Shown here one piece after another: positions 18,145 through 27,525 of a stretch of 64,000 bases of DNA. The position numbers and the translations under genes are program-made. How positions within the stretch are numbered: the first letter of the stretch is position 1; every line of letters begins with the position of its first letter. The stretch comes from Deinococcus aquaticus (GTDB lineage: Bacteria > Deinococcota > Deinococci > Deinococcales > Deinococcaceae): positions 1,162,501 to 1,226,500 of the forward strand of contig NZ_CP115165.1 of NCBI RefSeq assembly GCF_028622095.1, written 5' to 3'. The notes beneath the pieces are model-generated. The model had not been told where the DNA came from. It worked only from the letters and a program-made list of their open reading frames with translations, and did not search any database.

Positions 18145-18762
18145 ATGATCGTGACCATTGACGGCGTGGCGGCCAGCGGAAAATCCAGCGTGTCCTCGGG
18201 TGTCGCGCAGGCGCTCGGCGTGCCCTACGTGAGCAGCGGCCTGCTGTACCGCGCCGCAACCCTGCTGGGCCTGGAGGCGAGCCTAGACCTGCACGCCGCG
18301 CCCCACCTGCTGACCCTGCTGGGCACACATCCGGTCCGCCTGGAACCCCTGGCCGGCGGCAACCGCGTCTGGCAGGGCGAACGTGAACTCACGGATGACC
18401 TGCACTCGACCCGCGTGGACCGGGGCGTCAGCGTCGTGGCGGCCCTGCCGGAGGTGCGGGAGTGGGTGGACGCCCAGTTGCGCGCCCTGCCCGAACCGTT
18501 CGTGGCCGAGGGCCGTGACATGGGTACCAACGTATTCCCGCACGCCAGCCACAAGTTCTACCTGACTGCCAGCGCCCGCATCCGCGCCGAGCGCCGCGCC
18601 CGCGAACGCCCGGAAGACGTGCCCGCCATCGAGGCCGCCCTGCAACGCCGCGACGAGCTGGACACCGTGCAGAGTGCCCCCGCCCCCGACGCCCTGGTGA
18701 TCGACACCGGCCCGCTGGACCTTCAGGGCGTGATCGACACCATCCTGACTCGCCTGCGCTGA
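18145..18762 (+). CDS. cmk: Cytidylate kinase
   Basis: Phosphorylates CMP and dCMP with ATP. The P-loop GVAASGKSS is at residues 7-15, then [10 protein letters not shown], the CMP-binding region [16 protein letters not shown], and [21 protein letters not shown]. At 205 residues it is shorter than the E. coli type. ATG 18145 is used; the TTG at 18142 lies six nt after TACACT and could be the true leaderless start, adding one residue. A strong stem-loop follows (18779-18808). Confidence 0.92.
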   Translation: MIVTIDGVAASGKSSVSSGVAQALGVPYVSSGLLYRAATLLGLEASLDLHAAPHLLTLLGTHPVRLEPLAGGNRVWQGERELTDDLHSTRVDRGVSVVAALPEVREWVDAQLRALPEPFVAEGRDMGTNVFPHASHKFYLTASARIRAERRARERPEDVPAIEAALQRRDELDTVQSAPAPDALVIDTGPLDLQGVIDTILTRLR

Positions 18763-18778
18763 ACGCAGCGTCACGAAC

Positions 18779-18808
18779 AGCGCCGCCCCCCTGTTGGGAG
18801 GCGGCGCT
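18779..18808. terminator. Bidirectional stem-loop between cmk and the subtilase gene
   Basis: AGCGCCGCC pairs with GGCGGCGCT with a 12-nt loop between two convergent genes. It probably serves both directions; the U-runs are weak. Confidence 0.7.
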
Positions 18809-18827
18809 CTGTTGTGCGGTCAGGCGA

Positions 18828-21521
18828 TCAGGGGCGCGCGACGGTGAATTTCTGGGTGGTGTACACCTCGGTGTCGGTGGCGACACTCTCGTCACCCTGG
18901 GCCTTGAGGGCCTTCAGGCGCAGCTGGTAGGTGCCGTTCGCGGCGGCGTTGCCGTTACTCAGCTTGCCGTCCCAGGCGTAGGTGTTGTAGGCGTCGCAGG
19001 TGTTGCTGGTCAGCGCGACGTTGTTGGTGCAGTTGCGGCCCAGGTACTCCTGCTTGAGCAGGGTGTCCACGACGGCGCCGTTCGCGTCGAGCAGTTCCAT
19101 GGTCATCTTGCGGACCTGATGCGACAGCTGCGCGATGACGTACGGGGCGTCGTTGGTCAGTTCCGTGGGCTTGCTGGGGTCCAGCGCGATTCCCTTGAAG
19201 GTGTAGTCGATGGGGGCGGTCGCCACCTCGCCTTCCTCGAAGAAGGTGTCTTCCTTGTCGTCGAACAGCGCGGGGAAGTTGTAGCTCGCGCCGCCGATCG
19301 TCAGATTCCCGAGCGCCTGGATGCTCTGGTAATCGCCCTTGAAGCCGGCGTAGGGGATGACCATGTTCTGGCCGGAGCTGCTTTCAAGAACGATGTACCC
19401 GCCGTACTGGGACTTGTCGGGCGCGCCGGCCGGGGCGGTGATCACCACGTTCAGTTCGGTCTCGCCGCCGGCAGGGACCGTGACCATCACGTCGGCCTTG
19501 TCGGCGTCCTGACCGTTGATGGTCATGGTGGCGTAGGCCTGGCTGGCGGCGGGGGCCAGGGTGGTCCCGCCGACCGTCAGTGCCGGGTAGTGGTAGGCCT
19601 TGAAGGTCTCGGTGCGGGTCCAGGTGTTCTTCAGGACCACGACCTTGTTGCGCGTGGCGAAGCTGGCGCTCTCGCCCAGGCTCAGTTTGTTCGGCGTGGC
19701 GCGCACCGTGTTGTAGTACGACCCGACGATGTCCACCATGCCGGCCCCCTGGCGCTGCACGTAATCGGGCAGTCCGGTGAACAGTGTGCCGGCGGGGTTG
19801 CGGTACCAGCGCAGCGTGGCGCTGTTCATCAGCAGGCCGCGCATGTCCTTGGCCTTGGTGTTCGGGAAGGCCTGCAGCATCAGCGCGGCGGCGCCTGCCA
19901 CGTGCGGGGAGGCCATGCTGGTACCGCTGAGGGTGGCGTACCCGCCGTTCCCTTTCTCCAGGGGGTAGGCGCTGCGGATGTTCCCGCCCGGCGCGGAGAT
20001 GTCGGGCTTGAGTTCCAGGTCGGCGCTCAGGCCGTACGAGGAGTACGAGTCCAACGTGTTCGCCGTGGGGCTGGGAATGCTGATCTTGCCGTCGGCGAAG
20101 GTCATGGACACACCGGCTGCAATCTTGCTATCGATCTTGGCGCCGCTGGCGTCGTTCACGAACGCCACGGGAATGGTGATGCTGCTTGCTCCTGTCAGCG
20201 AGGGCGCCAGGTACCCGGAGTCGCGGTTGTACAGGATGACGGCGCTGGCCCCGGCGTCCTGGGCGTTCTTGGCCTTCTCGTAGAAGGTGCAGGTGCCGCG
20301 GCGGATCAGCACGGCCTTGCCGGTCAGGCTGCCGGCCGCGTAGGGGTTCGCGGTGCCGACCAAGCAGCCGTCGGTGGCGGTGGTGGTGGTGCTGGTGGCC
20401 AGTTTCGTGATGGGCAGGGTCACGCCTGCCTTGCCGGTGGGGGCCGGGTCGCCCGCCATGAACGGAATGGTCTCGCCGGACGACAGCGTGAACTTGTTCA
20501 CCTCGATCTCGGTGTTGCTGATCGATGCGACCGAGATCACGTTGTCGCCCATGGTCACGCCGCCCATGGAGTACTGGCCACTGGCGCCGCTGTTCCCGGC
20601 GGACGCCACGACGATCATGCCCTTCTTGACCATGCGGCTGCCGACCTTCGCTGACGGCGTGCCCTCCCAGTTCTCGAACGCGGACCCGATGCTCAGGTTC
20701 ACGACCTGCATGCCGTCCTTGTACGCCTGCTCCATGGCCGCGATCATGATGTCTTCGCTCGTGCTGCCGTCGCAGCCGAACACGCGGTACGCGCCGAAGC
20801 TGACCTCGGGCGCCACGCCCTTGAAGCCCTTGCTGGCGTCGTTGCCGCCCACGATCCCGGCGACGTGCGAACCGTGACCGCCGCAGTCGTCCGCGATCGG
20901 GTCGGGTTTGGTGGGTTTGCCGAAGTCGTAGTCGTCACCCACGAAGTCGTACTGCGCGACCACGCGGCCTGCGAAGGCCGGGTGTTCCAGGTCGATGCCG
21001 GTGTCGATCACGCCGACCTTGATGCCCTTGCCGGTCAGGCCCAGCTCGTTCTGGGCCACGTCGGCGCCCGTCATCTTGATGGCGGAGAACATGTCGGGCG
21101 TCAGGGCGTCGGTCAGGTTGACTTCCACCTTCGGCGCGGCGATCTCCTTGACGGGGTACACGCCCAGCACGCCGGGCAGGCGCGAGATGCGGTTGATTTC
21201 CGCCTCGCTGGCCTGCACGGAGAAGCCGTTGAACAGCGTCTGGAAGCTGCGGACTTCCTGGTACTTGACGCCCTGCTGCGCGGCCTGCGCGCGGAAGCTC
21301 GCCTGCTGCCCGCTGACGCTCTGCACGCTCAGCGTGGTGGGATCGCCGGCCAGTTCCACGAACCAGAGGGTCGGGGTGTTCGGCGTGGCTTTCAGGATGC
21401 TGGCACGGTTGGCGGCGGGCGTCGAGCCGATGGGTGCGGAGGCGGTGGGGGCACTGGTACCGCAGGCCCCCAGGACCAGCGCGAGACTCAGCAGGGAAAT
21501 GGATTTGACCGTGTTCTTCAC
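18828..21521 (-). CDS. Secreted S8 subtilisin-like serine protease (lipoprotein) with PA domain
   Basis: Extracellular protease of 897 residues. Signal peptide with lipobox LGAC (about residue 17-20), an I9-type propeptide (about 50-130), then the catalytic domain: Asp in VGVIDTGID, His in GGHGSHVAG, Ser in [15 protein letters not shown] protease-associated (PA) domain is inserted near 385-480 ([24 protein letters not shown]). The C-terminal 300 residues are Fn3/Ig-like and end in a FlgD-like [23 protein letters not shown] start with Shine-Dalgarno AAGGAG seven nt upstream. Second gene of an operon with the PPC lipoprotein 38 bp upstream. Confidence 0.94.
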   Translation of the reverse strand: MKNTVKSISLLSLALVLGACGTSAPTASAPIGSTPAANRASILKATPNTPTLWFVELAGDPTTLSVQSVSGQQASFRAQAAQQGVKYQEVRSFQTLFNGFSVQASEAEINRISRLPGVLGVYPVKEIAAPKVEVNLTDALTPDMFSAIKMTGADVAQNELGLTGKGIKVGVIDTGIDLEHPAFAGRVVAQYDFVGDDYDFGKPTKPDPIADDCGGHGSHVAGIVGGNDASKGFKGVAPEVSFGAYRVFGCDGSTSEDIMIAAMEQAYKDGMQVVNLSIGSAFENWEGTPSAKVGSRMVKKGMIVVASAGNSGASGQYSMGGVTMGDNVISVASISNTEIEVNKFTLSSGETIPFMAGDPAPTGKAGVTLPITKLATSTTTTATDGCLVGTANPYAAGSLTGKAVLIRRGTCTFYEKAKNAQDAGASAVILYNRDSGYLAPSLTGASSITIPVAFVNDASGAKIDSKIAAGVSMTFADGKISIPSPTANTLDSYSSYGLSADLELKPDISAPGGNIRSAYPLEKGNGGYATLSGTSMASPHVAGAAALMLQAFPNTKAKDMRGLLMNSATLRWYRNPAGTLFTGLPDYVQRQGAGMVDIVGSYYNTVRATPNKLSLGESASFATRNKVVVLKNTWTRTETFKAYHYPALTVGGTTLAPAASQAYATMTINGQDADKADVMVTVPAGGETELNVVITAPAGAPDKSQYGGYIVLESSSGQNMVIPYAGFKGDYQSIQALGNLTIGGASYNFPALFDDKEDTFFEEGEVATAPIDYTFKGIALDPSKPTELTNDAPYVIAQLSHQVRKMTMELLDANGAVVDTLLKQEYLGRNCTNNVALTSNTCDAYNTYAWDGKLSNGNAAANGTYQLRLKALKAQGDESVATDTEVYTTQKFTVARP

Positions 21522-21559
21522 AGGGAACTCCTTGAATTCAGAGGTGGGCCGGGCGGTGC

Positions 21560-22306
21560 TCAGCGGCGGGTCAGGGCGATCTGGTAGGTGTTCGTGACCC
21601 GGTCGTTCTTGGCGGTTGCGTCGTCGTGAATGTCGAAGCTGGTCACGACGGCCGTGTACGTCCCGGCGGCCGGGGCGTTGAAGCGGATCTCGGATTCCAG
21701 GCCCGCGCCGCTGTCATCGTCTTTTTCCAGGACCGTGCGGCCGTCCGGCATCAGGATCATCACGTACGGGTCCAGGGTGCTCTTGGCGTCCACGCTGACG
21801 CTCTGCACGGTCAGTTTCAGGGCCTCGCCAGCGGCGGCCGTGAACTTGAAGTAATCCTGGTCGCGGTCCTGTCCGGCAATGACGCCGCTGACAGGGGTGC
21901 CCACTGTGAGGGCCGTGGCGGCCGCCACGCTGTTGTTCGGCTCGTTCCGGTCCGCAATGGCGACGGTCAGTGGCGCGGTCTTCGTGGCAATGTTCCCGCT
22001 ACCGTCGTACGCCTTGACCATGATGGTGTGCGCGCCGTTGTCCGCGAAGGCGTAGGCCTTGCTGGCCTCGTAAGGTGCTGCGGTATCCGCAGTGACCAGC
22101 GTGCCGTTGTCGTAGAACTCAACCTTGCTGATTCCACTTTCGTCCGAGGTCGCAGCCGTGAACGTGGCGGTCCCGGCGTTCACGAGGGTGGCGGGGCTAA
22201 CCGTGACGTTCAACGCCGGAATGGTGATGTCTCCCACCCCGGTGTTACAGGCGGTGAGGAGCGCGCCGGTCAGGGCAAGAAGTGAAAGGGCACCAAATCG
22301 CTTCAT
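21560..22306 (-). CDS. Lipoprotein with Ig-like and PPC domains
   Basis: Exported lipoprotein of 248 residues: signal peptide with lipobox LTAC (about residues 16-19), a bacterial Ig-like domain ([15 protein letters not shown] to [11 protein letters not shown]) and a pre-peptidase C-terminal (PPC) domain ([42 protein letters not shown]). PPC domains usually occur within secreted proteases; here the domain is on a separate protein made just before a subtilase. A partner or chaperone role is inference. Start ATG 22306 has Shine-Dalgarno AAGGAG; the same sequence CAAGGAGTT precedes both genes of this operon. Confidence 0.85.
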   Translation of the reverse strand: MKRFGALSLLALTGALLTACNTGVGDITIPALNVTVSPATLVNAGTATFTAATSDESGISKVEFYDNGTLVTADTAAPYEASKAYAFADNGAHTIMVKAYDGSGNIATKTAPLTVAIADRNEPNNSVAAATALTVGTPVSGVIAGQDRDQDYFKFTAAAGEALKLTVQSVSVDAKSTLDPYVMILMPDGRTVLEKDDDSGAGLESEIRFNAPAAGTYTAVVTSFDIHDDATAKNDRVTNTYQIALTRR

Positions 22307-22391
22307 GGAAACTCCTTGATCCCTGGGGGTACACGTGGATGACGGCGCCAGCCCTTGCCGGAACGGAGGTGTGTGTGACCCTTCAGGAACC

Positions 22392-22407
22392 TGATTTGAG
22401 ATCAGGC
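22392..22407 (-). other. Leader stem-loop in an AT-rich promoter region
   Basis: CCTGAT(ttga)GATCAGG-type inverted repeat about 86-101 nt upstream of the PPC lipoprotein start, flanked by the most AT-rich stretch of the window (22405-22440, with TATAGC and TATATT on the minus strand). It probably marks the promoter and 5' UTR of the protease operon. Confidence 0.4.
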
Positions 22408-22558
22408 TTTGTGTTGCTATAGAAAACAAATATAACCCTCATGGGCCGGCACCACAAGACCGCTTCAGGCAGCTCTCAGCTGGTATTCAGGTCAGTTGCC
22501 GGGAAAGAGAGGTCTGGACTGCGTCCGCCCGCCTGGGCTTTCCGGTACCCTGGAGGTG

Positions 22559-23104
22559 ATGCGTCCCGTACTGCCCGCCCTTCTGCTTTTAAGCGCCGCT
22601 CTGGTCGCCTGCCGCCCGCAGGAGGTTCGCGCGCCGGACGCCTACCCGCTCAGTGGGACCGTGGCGGGCCGCTGGGGCGACAGCCCCCGCCTGCGTCTCG
22701 CGCTGATCGGGACCGGCGTTCCGGGAGCCGTCAAGAACGACAGCACGATCGGGCAGAACCTGGTCAGCAGCGGCCTGAACAGCTGGCAGTTCGGGTTTGA
22801 GTTGCCGGCTCCGGGTGTGTTCAACGTGGCGGGCGTGTATCAGGTCGTGGCGTTCGATGACGCGAACAACAACGCGCAGTACGACGTGGGTGAGACGGTG
22901 GCCCGTAACCGTAAGTGGCTGGTGGTCAGTCCGACTGACGCGAATATTCCGGCCGTGACCCTCCCGGCATTCCTGGGTGGCGGCGAGGCCCTGCCAGCCA
23001 TGACGGTTCGCAGCGGCTGGAACGTGTACGACCAGTCGCAGCCGCTGGGCAGCACGAACCCGGTGCCGTTCACCACCCTGCTCGGGTACGACCTGAGCCG
23101 CTGA
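22559..23104 (+). CDS. Putative lipoprotein with EF-hand-like loop, unknown function
   Basis: A 181-residue exported lipoprotein: signal peptide MRPVLPALLLLSAALVAC with lipobox LVAC at residues 15-18. No recognised enzyme domain. It contains FDDANNNAQYDVGETVA near residue 98, an EF-hand/dockerin-like acidic loop that could bind calcium; similar loops occur in two lipoprotein-like genes at 62748-64000. The start is preceded by TACCCT and GGAGG, so both a -10 box and a Shine-Dalgarno-like stretch are present. Divergent from the protease operon. Confidence 0.75.
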   Translation: MRPVLPALLLLSAALVACRPQEVRAPDAYPLSGTVAGRWGDSPRLRLALIGTGVPGAVKNDSTIGQNLVSSGLNSWQFGFELPAPGVFNVAGVYQVVAFDDANNNAQYDVGETVARNRKWLVVSPTDANIPAVTLPAFLGGGEALPAMTVRSGWNVYDQSQPLGSTNPVPFTTLLGYDLSR

Positions 23105-23200
23105 TCCCCGACCCCATGAGGGCCGTCTGGGAAAACGCTTAACGGGAGAAGGTCGGCTCAGCCGCAGTGCGGGGCGTCTGGCGGCTCTACGTTCAGGGGT

Positions 23201-24199
23201 ATGATCTCGTCACGTTTCGCCTTCCTGGCTGTGTGCCTGTCCGCGCCGCTGTTCCCGGCCTCCGCGCAGTCTGCGGCGGCGCTGGCCCGAGTGGACGCCG
23301 CGCAGATGAGCATTCCGGCGGCCCGGGAGACCTTTCAGAAGGGCGGGTACCGTGGGAGCGTCCTGACGGTCCGGCAGACGCTGGCGGCGGGCAGCAACTA
23401 CACCCGGCAGGTCGTGAGTTACCAGTCCGAGGGGCTGCGCATCAATGCCCTGCTGACCGTCCCGCGCGGCACGCCGCCCAGGGGGGGCTGGCCCGCCATC
23501 GTGTTCAACCACGGGTACGTGCCCCCGAACGTGTACCGCACCACGGAACGCTACGTGGCGTACCAGGATGCGTTCGCGCGGGCGGGGTTCGTCACCCTGA
23601 AAAGCGATTACCGGGGGCACGGCAGCAGTCAGGGTGAGGCGCTCGGCGGGTACTACGCGCCGGGCTACACGACCGACGTGATGAACGCCCTGGGCAGCCT
23701 CAAGCGTGACCCGCGCGTGAACGCTGCCCGGATCGGCATGTGGGGCCACTCCATGGGCGGGTTCCTGAGCCTGCGCGCCATGACCATCGACCCCAGCGTG
23801 AAAGCGGGCGTGATCTGGGCCGGGGTGGTCGGTGATTACGATCAGCTCATGAACAGCTGGACGCGCCGCGCGCCCGTGCCGGCCAGCATTCCCAGCGCCG
23901 TGCTGAACCTGCGCAAGCGGGCCGTCGAGAAGTACGGCACGCCACGCGACAACCCCGCCTTCTGGAACAAGCTCAGCGCGAACAGTTACCTGCGTGACCT
24001 GGGCGGCCCGGTGCAGCTGCACATCGGCACGAACGACGAGGACGTGCCCGTGGCGTTCCACACGGCGCTGGCGCAGTCGCTGCGGCCCCTGGGGAAACTG
24101 GGCAGCAGTTACGTGTACCCTGGCGACAACCACAACCTGTCCGGGAACCTGCGCGTGGCCCTGAACCGCAGCGTGCAGTTCTTCAAGGACAACCTGTAA
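23201..24199 (+). CDS. Secreted alpha/beta-hydrolase, S9/dienelactone hydrolase-like (copy 1)
   Basis: Serine hydrolase of 332 residues with an N-terminal signal peptide ending near PASAQS. Nucleophile elbow GHSMGG near residue 183, oxyanion region FNHGYVPP near 103, acid region GTNDEDVP and His in GDNHNLSG. These fit prolyl-oligopeptidase/acyl-peptidase-like extracellular hydrolases; the substrate is unknown. TACGTT sits seven nt before the ATG. It lies four bp before a close paralogue, with near-identical segments at residues about 50-150 and at the last 24 residues. Confidence 0.88.
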   Translation: MISSRFAFLAVCLSAPLFPASAQSAAALARVDAAQMSIPAARETFQKGGYRGSVLTVRQTLAAGSNYTRQVVSYQSEGLRINALLTVPRGTPPRGGWPAIVFNHGYVPPNVYRTTERYVAYQDAFARAGFVTLKSDYRGHGSSQGEALGGYYAPGYTTDVMNALGSLKRDPRVNAARIGMWGHSMGGFLSLRAMTIDPSVKAGVIWAGVVGDYDQLMNSWTRRAPVPASIPSAVLNLRKRAVEKYGTPRDNPAFWNKLSANSYLRDLGGPVQLHIGTNDEDVPVAFHTALAQSLRPLGKLGSSYVYPGDNHNLSGNLRVALNRSVQFFKDNL

Positions 24200-24203
24200 C
24201 GCC

Positions 24204-25250
24204 GTGCGGCGCCTGATCAATCTCGTGCTGTTCGCGCTGGTCCTGGGGGCGGCGTTCGTGGCGGTCACGCAGCCGGACACGTTGCCGTTCCGCCTGCCCT
24301 GGAACCCGCCGGTCACGGGCACTCCCGCCGCGCCCGGCGAGGAGGCCCCAGACAGCGGCCGGCCCCTGCAGGACCTGAGCGACACTGCCCTGAAAGCCGC
24401 CGTGTCCCGCAATCCCATCAGCATCCAGGCCCTCAAGGCCCGCGAGTACCCCGGCAGCGCCCTGACCGTGCGGCAGACCCTGGCCGCCGGCAGTAACTAC
24501 ACCCGGCAGGTCGTGAGTTACCAGTCCGAGGGTCTGCGCATTAACGCCCTGCTGACCGTGCCGCGCGGCACACCGCCGCAGGGCGGCTGGCCGGCCATCG
24601 TGTTCAACCACGGGTACATCCCGCCCGCCGAGTACCGCACCACCGAACGCTACGTGGCGTACCAGGACGCCTTTGCCCGCGCGGGCTTCGTCACCCTGAA
24701 AAGCGACTACCGGGGGCACGGCAGCAGCGAGGGACAGGCCCTGGGCGGGTACAACGACCCCGGCTACACCGTGGACGTCCTGAACGCCGCCGCCAGCCTC
24801 AGGCGCGACCCGCGCGTGAACCCTGCCCGGATGGGCCTGTGGGGCCACAGCATGGGCGGCCAGCTGAGCCTGAAAGCCATGATCGTGGACCCCAGCCTGA
24901 AAGCCGCGTCGCTGTGGGCGGGCGTGATCGCCAGTTACGACGTGCTGTCCACCGACTGGAACCCACCGCCCGGCGAGAAGCGCACGCTGGACGCCCTGAA
25001 CCGCCGCTACCTGCGCCTCCTGAGCCCCAACGCCTACCTGAAAGAACTGAATGGCCGCCCCATCCAGCTGCACCACGGCACGAACGACAAGGACGTGCCG
25101 TACAGCTTCCAGAAGAACCTCGCGGACGACCTGAGGAACGCCGGGCAGAGCGCCGAGGCGTACCGCTACGAAGGCGACAACCACAACCTGTCCGGGAACC
25201 TGCGCGTCGCCCTGAACCGCAGCGTGCAGTTCTTCAAGGACAACCTGTAA
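24204..25250 (+). CDS. Secreted alpha/beta-hydrolase, S9/dienelactone hydrolase-like (copy 2)
   Basis: Tandem paralogue of the preceding gene, 348 residues, GTG start four bp after its stop. N-terminal hydrophobic segment (about 5-22), then a Pro-rich linker, suggesting membrane anchoring instead of cleavage. Catalytic motifs GHSMGG, FNHGYIPP, GTNDKDVP and GDNHNLSG are intact. The middle lid region (about 225-290) differs strongly from copy 1 while flanking segments are almost identical even at DNA level, so different substrate specificity is likely (inference). Translationally coupled. Confidence 0.88.
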   Translation: MRRLINLVLFALVLGAAFVAVTQPDTLPFRLPWNPPVTGTPAAPGEEAPDSGRPLQDLSDTALKAAVSRNPISIQALKAREYPGSALTVRQTLAAGSNYTRQVVSYQSEGLRINALLTVPRGTPPQGGWPAIVFNHGYIPPAEYRTTERYVAYQDAFARAGFVTLKSDYRGHGSSEGQALGGYNDPGYTVDVLNAAASLRRDPRVNPARMGLWGHSMGGQLSLKAMIVDPSLKAASLWAGVIASYDVLSTDWNPPPGEKRTLDALNRRYLRLLSPNAYLKELNGRPIQLHHGTNDKDVPYSFQKNLADDLRNAGQSAEAYRYEGDNHNLSGNLRVALNRSVQFFKDNL

Positions 25251-25265
25251 TCCGGACGCCGCCCG

Positions 25266-25862
25266 TCACTCCACCCAGGTGACCTTCTCGGACAGCGGCG
25301 CGCGGGTGCTGGACGGCAACTCACCTGCCGGGTACCCCAGGAACAGCAGGCCCAGCAGTTTCGGTGCGCCCAGCAATTCCGCCGCGACCGGACTGACCAT
25401 CACCGGGCCGCTCACCCACTTCCCGGCCAGTCCGAACGCCGTGGCGGCCAGCCACATGTTCTGCGCCGCACACGCCACGGCCGCCTGCTCTTCCCACTCC
25501 GGCATCTTCGGTTTCTCGGGCATGTGCAGTTCCAGACTGATCCACAGCGGCGCCCGCCACGCCCGCGCCCGCTGCGCCTCCAGCGCCGCCCCGTCCTCCC
25601 GGTCCGGCGCGCTGCCCGCCGCGTACGCCTGCGCGAACACCTCGGCCAGCTGCGCGCGGCCCTCACCCGTGAACACCGTGAACCGCCACGGCTCCGTCCG
25701 ACCATGATTCGGCGCCCAGGTCCCCGCCTCCAGAATCGCCTCGACCACCTCACGCGGCACCGCGTCCGGTTTCAGCAGACTGATATCCACCGTGCGGCGC
25801 GAACGGATCACGTCCAGCACAGTCAGGGCAGCGGGGGGGAAGGGAGTGTCCAGCGTCGTCAT
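25266..25862 (-). CDS. Nitroreductase-family flavoprotein
   Basis: FMN-dependent NAD(P)H oxidoreductase, 198 residues. Signature RSRRTVDI near residue 21, WAPNHGRTEPWRFTV near 49, and the C-terminal GLAGKWVSGPV and LGYPAGELP. It resembles the YdjA-type compact nitroreductases. Physiological substrate unknown. Convergent with the hydrolase pair (15-bp gap), and in the same direction as the padR operon upstream but with its own 5' gap. Confidence 0.9.
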   Translation of the reverse strand: MTTLDTPFPPAALTVLDVIRSRRTVDISLLKPDAVPREVVEAILEAGTWAPNHGRTEPWRFTVFTGEGRAQLAEVFAQAYAAGSAPDREDGAALEAQRARAWRAPLWISLELHMPEKPKMPEWEEQAAVACAAQNMWLAATAFGLAGKWVSGPVMVSPVAAELLGAPKLLGLLFLGYPAGELPSSTRAPLSEKVTWVE

Positions 25863-25880
25863 GCTCCCACTATGCCGCGC

Positions 25881-26561
25881 TCACCGCGCGCCCCGCCACG
25901 CCTTCCCGGCCAGCGTCAGCGCCTCACGCGGGCGGGTCAGGTAAGCCCCCAGGAGCGCCGCTCCCAGTGCAGCTGCCAGTAGGGCCGGTTCTGTCACCAC
26001 CGACGGAGCGAACACCGGCAGACTCAGTGCGATGCCCAGTGGAGCGAACAGCGTCCCGGACACGCGGCGCAGCACCGCCGCCGACCGCACGGGCCGACGC
26101 AGGCTCAGCCGCTGCGTGAATTCCAGCAGCGCCAGTTCCAGCGTCAGCAGGGCCGGCACGATCCACGTGAATTCCCGCGAACCGATCAGCGCGGGCAGGC
26201 CCGGCCAGCCGCAGATCAGCCACGTCAGCAGGCCCACCACCACCACGCAGCCCAGCGCACTCTGCCAGAGTGGCGCGGGCGCCGTTTCTTCTTCCGCTAG
26301 CAGGCGGCGCAGCTGCCCGTCCCGCTCCAGCCACGCCACGTCCGCCCGCGTGAAGAACTGCGCCTTCAGCGCTGCCCGCACCTCATCAGCCGGACCCAGC
26401 GCTACCAGGGCCTCCTGAATCCTTGCCCCGTCTAGCGCCGCAGCGTCCAGCACGTGCGCCGTCAGGTCCCACCGGATGCGTACGGCTGAATCCTCCGGGA
26501 ACGGCGCCGTCACCTCGTCCAGATAGGCGGCGAGATCCGGATTCAGCGCGTCCGCCGTCAT
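25881..26561 (-). CDS. Membrane protein, third gene of a padR operon
   Basis: A 226-residue protein with a cytoplasmic N-terminal helical domain (NPDLAAYLDEVTAPFPEDS, then EEALVALGPADEVRAALKAQF-type text) followed by four or five hydrophobic helices. The N-terminal layout resembles the HAAS/permease-prefix domains found next to PadR regulators. The start ATG 26561 overlaps the upstream stop (ATGA), so it is translationally coupled. No transport or enzymatic motif is visible. Function unknown; PadR operons often control membrane-stress or drug-export genes. Confidence 0.75.
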   Translation of the reverse strand: MTADALNPDLAAYLDEVTAPFPEDSAVRIRWDLTAHVLDAAALDGARIQEALVALGPADEVRAALKAQFFTRADVAWLERDGQLRRLLAEEETAPAPLWQSALGCVVVVGLLTWLICGWPGLPALIGSREFTWIVPALLTLELALLEFTQRLSLRRPVRSAAVLRRVSGTLFAPLGIALSLPVFAPSVVTEPALLAAALGAALLGAYLTRPREALTLAGKAWRGAR

Positions 26562-27157
26562 GCCTGCCCTTCCAGATTCAGGGTACGGCTCACGCGCTGT
26601 GCCGTGCGGTGCGCGTCCCAGGCCATCCCCACAAGCGCCAGCGGCAGGACAATCAGGAACGCCAGATCCAAGGTGTCTCTTGCCGGAGTGAGCAGCGCCG
26701 TGATCCACTGGCCGGACGTCAGGGGCAGTACCAGCAGTCGTGTGCCCAGCGTCGAGGTGTACGGCGTCGGGCGCTGTTTCATGAGCGCCATTAGGGCCAG
26801 CAGCAGGGTCAGCCCGGTCAGGGGGCCGGTCAGGTGCCGGAGCAGGTCGGCGTGGTCTTCCAGGTTGCTGAGGATCACCAGTGCGGTGTGCCCAAGCTGC
26901 GCGAGCAGCATGGCAACCCAGAGACGCCGGGACGGGGTCCGGTACTGCGTGGCGACTTCCTCCGTGGCGTACGTGCGCCGCAGCGCGCGGTTGACCTGTG
27001 CGGGGTCGCCAAGGGTGGCGACGGCTTCTGGTTCGGTCAGTCCGCCTGTCATTGCGTCCTGCACGTGCGCCTGGTACTCGGCGCTCACGCGGCGCTGCGC
27101 GGCGGGGGCGAGGTCACGCAGGGCGACGTCCAGCCAGTTATGTAGTGGATTGGTCAT
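26558..27157 (-). CDS. HAAS/permease-prefix-like membrane protein, second gene of a padR operon
   Basis: A 199-residue protein: N-terminal HAAS-type domain (MTNPLHNWLDVALRDLAP, VSAEYQAHVQDAMTGGLTEPEAVATLGDP) that in other bacteria is encoded next to PadR, then about four transmembrane helices. Start and stop overlap both neighbours by four bases (ATGA), giving a tight padR-this-membrane gene operon. It is probably the membrane partner regulated by the PadR protein; function not known. Confidence 0.8.
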   Translation of the reverse strand: MTNPLHNWLDVALRDLAPAAQRRVSAEYQAHVQDAMTGGLTEPEAVATLGDPAQVNRALRRTYATEEVATQYRTPSRRLWVAMLLAQLGHTALVILSNLEDHADLLRHLTGPLTGLTLLLALMALMKQRPTPYTSTLGTRLLVLPLTSGQWITALLTPARDTLDLAFLIVLPLALVGMAWDAHRTAQRVSRTLNLEGQA

Positions 27158-27468
27158 GCGTTCTCCCCCAGGACGGCCCGCACGGCGCCGACCTGGGCCT
27201 GCCAGTCGCGGCGGGTGCGGGCCAGGGTGGCGCGGCCCTTCTCGGTCAGGCGGTATTCGCGCCGGGTGCGGCCAGCGACCTCATGTTCGCTGCTCTCGAT
27301 GAGCCCTTCGGCTTCGAGGGCGTGCAGGGCGGGGTAGAGGGTGCCTTCGCGGGCGCGCAGGAGGCCTTCGCTGCGGGTGTTGATGGCCTGGGCGATGGCG
27401 TAGCCGTGTTCGGGCTGGCGGTCGAGGACGGCCAGGATGAGCATGCGGAGTTGCTCGCGGGCGTTCAT
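27154..27468 (-). CDS. PadR-family transcriptional regulator
   Basis: Winged-helix repressor of 104 residues starting at ATG 27468 (MNAREQLRMLILAVL). Core: HGYAIAQAINTRSEGLLRAREGTLYPALHALEAEGLI, then RTRREYRLTEKGRATL, typical of PadR-s1 proteins. A longer frame to 27522 is rejected because TATCGT lies six nt before 27468 (leaderless layout). It heads an operon with two membrane genes. An 8-bp palindrome, GATGCATC (27491-27498), upstream of the -10 box is a candidate operator for autoregulation. Confidence 0.9.
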   Translation of the reverse strand: MNAREQLRMLILAVLDRQPEHGYAIAQAINTRSEGLLRAREGTLYPALHALEAEGLIESSEHEVAGRTRREYRLTEKGRATLARTRRDWQAQVGAVRAVLGENA

Positions 27469-27490
27469 GCCTTCACGATACCTCTGGATT

Positions 27491-27498
27491 GGATGCAT
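27491..27498. promoter_or_regulatory. Candidate PadR operator
   Basis: GATGCATC, a perfect 8-bp palindrome about 23 bp upstream of the padR start, near the expected -35 region. PadR proteins usually bind AT-containing dyads of this kind near their own promoter. Weak evidence because the dyad is short. Confidence 0.35.
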
Positions 27499-27525
27499 CT
27501 CAAGTCGAGGCATCATGTCCATCCC

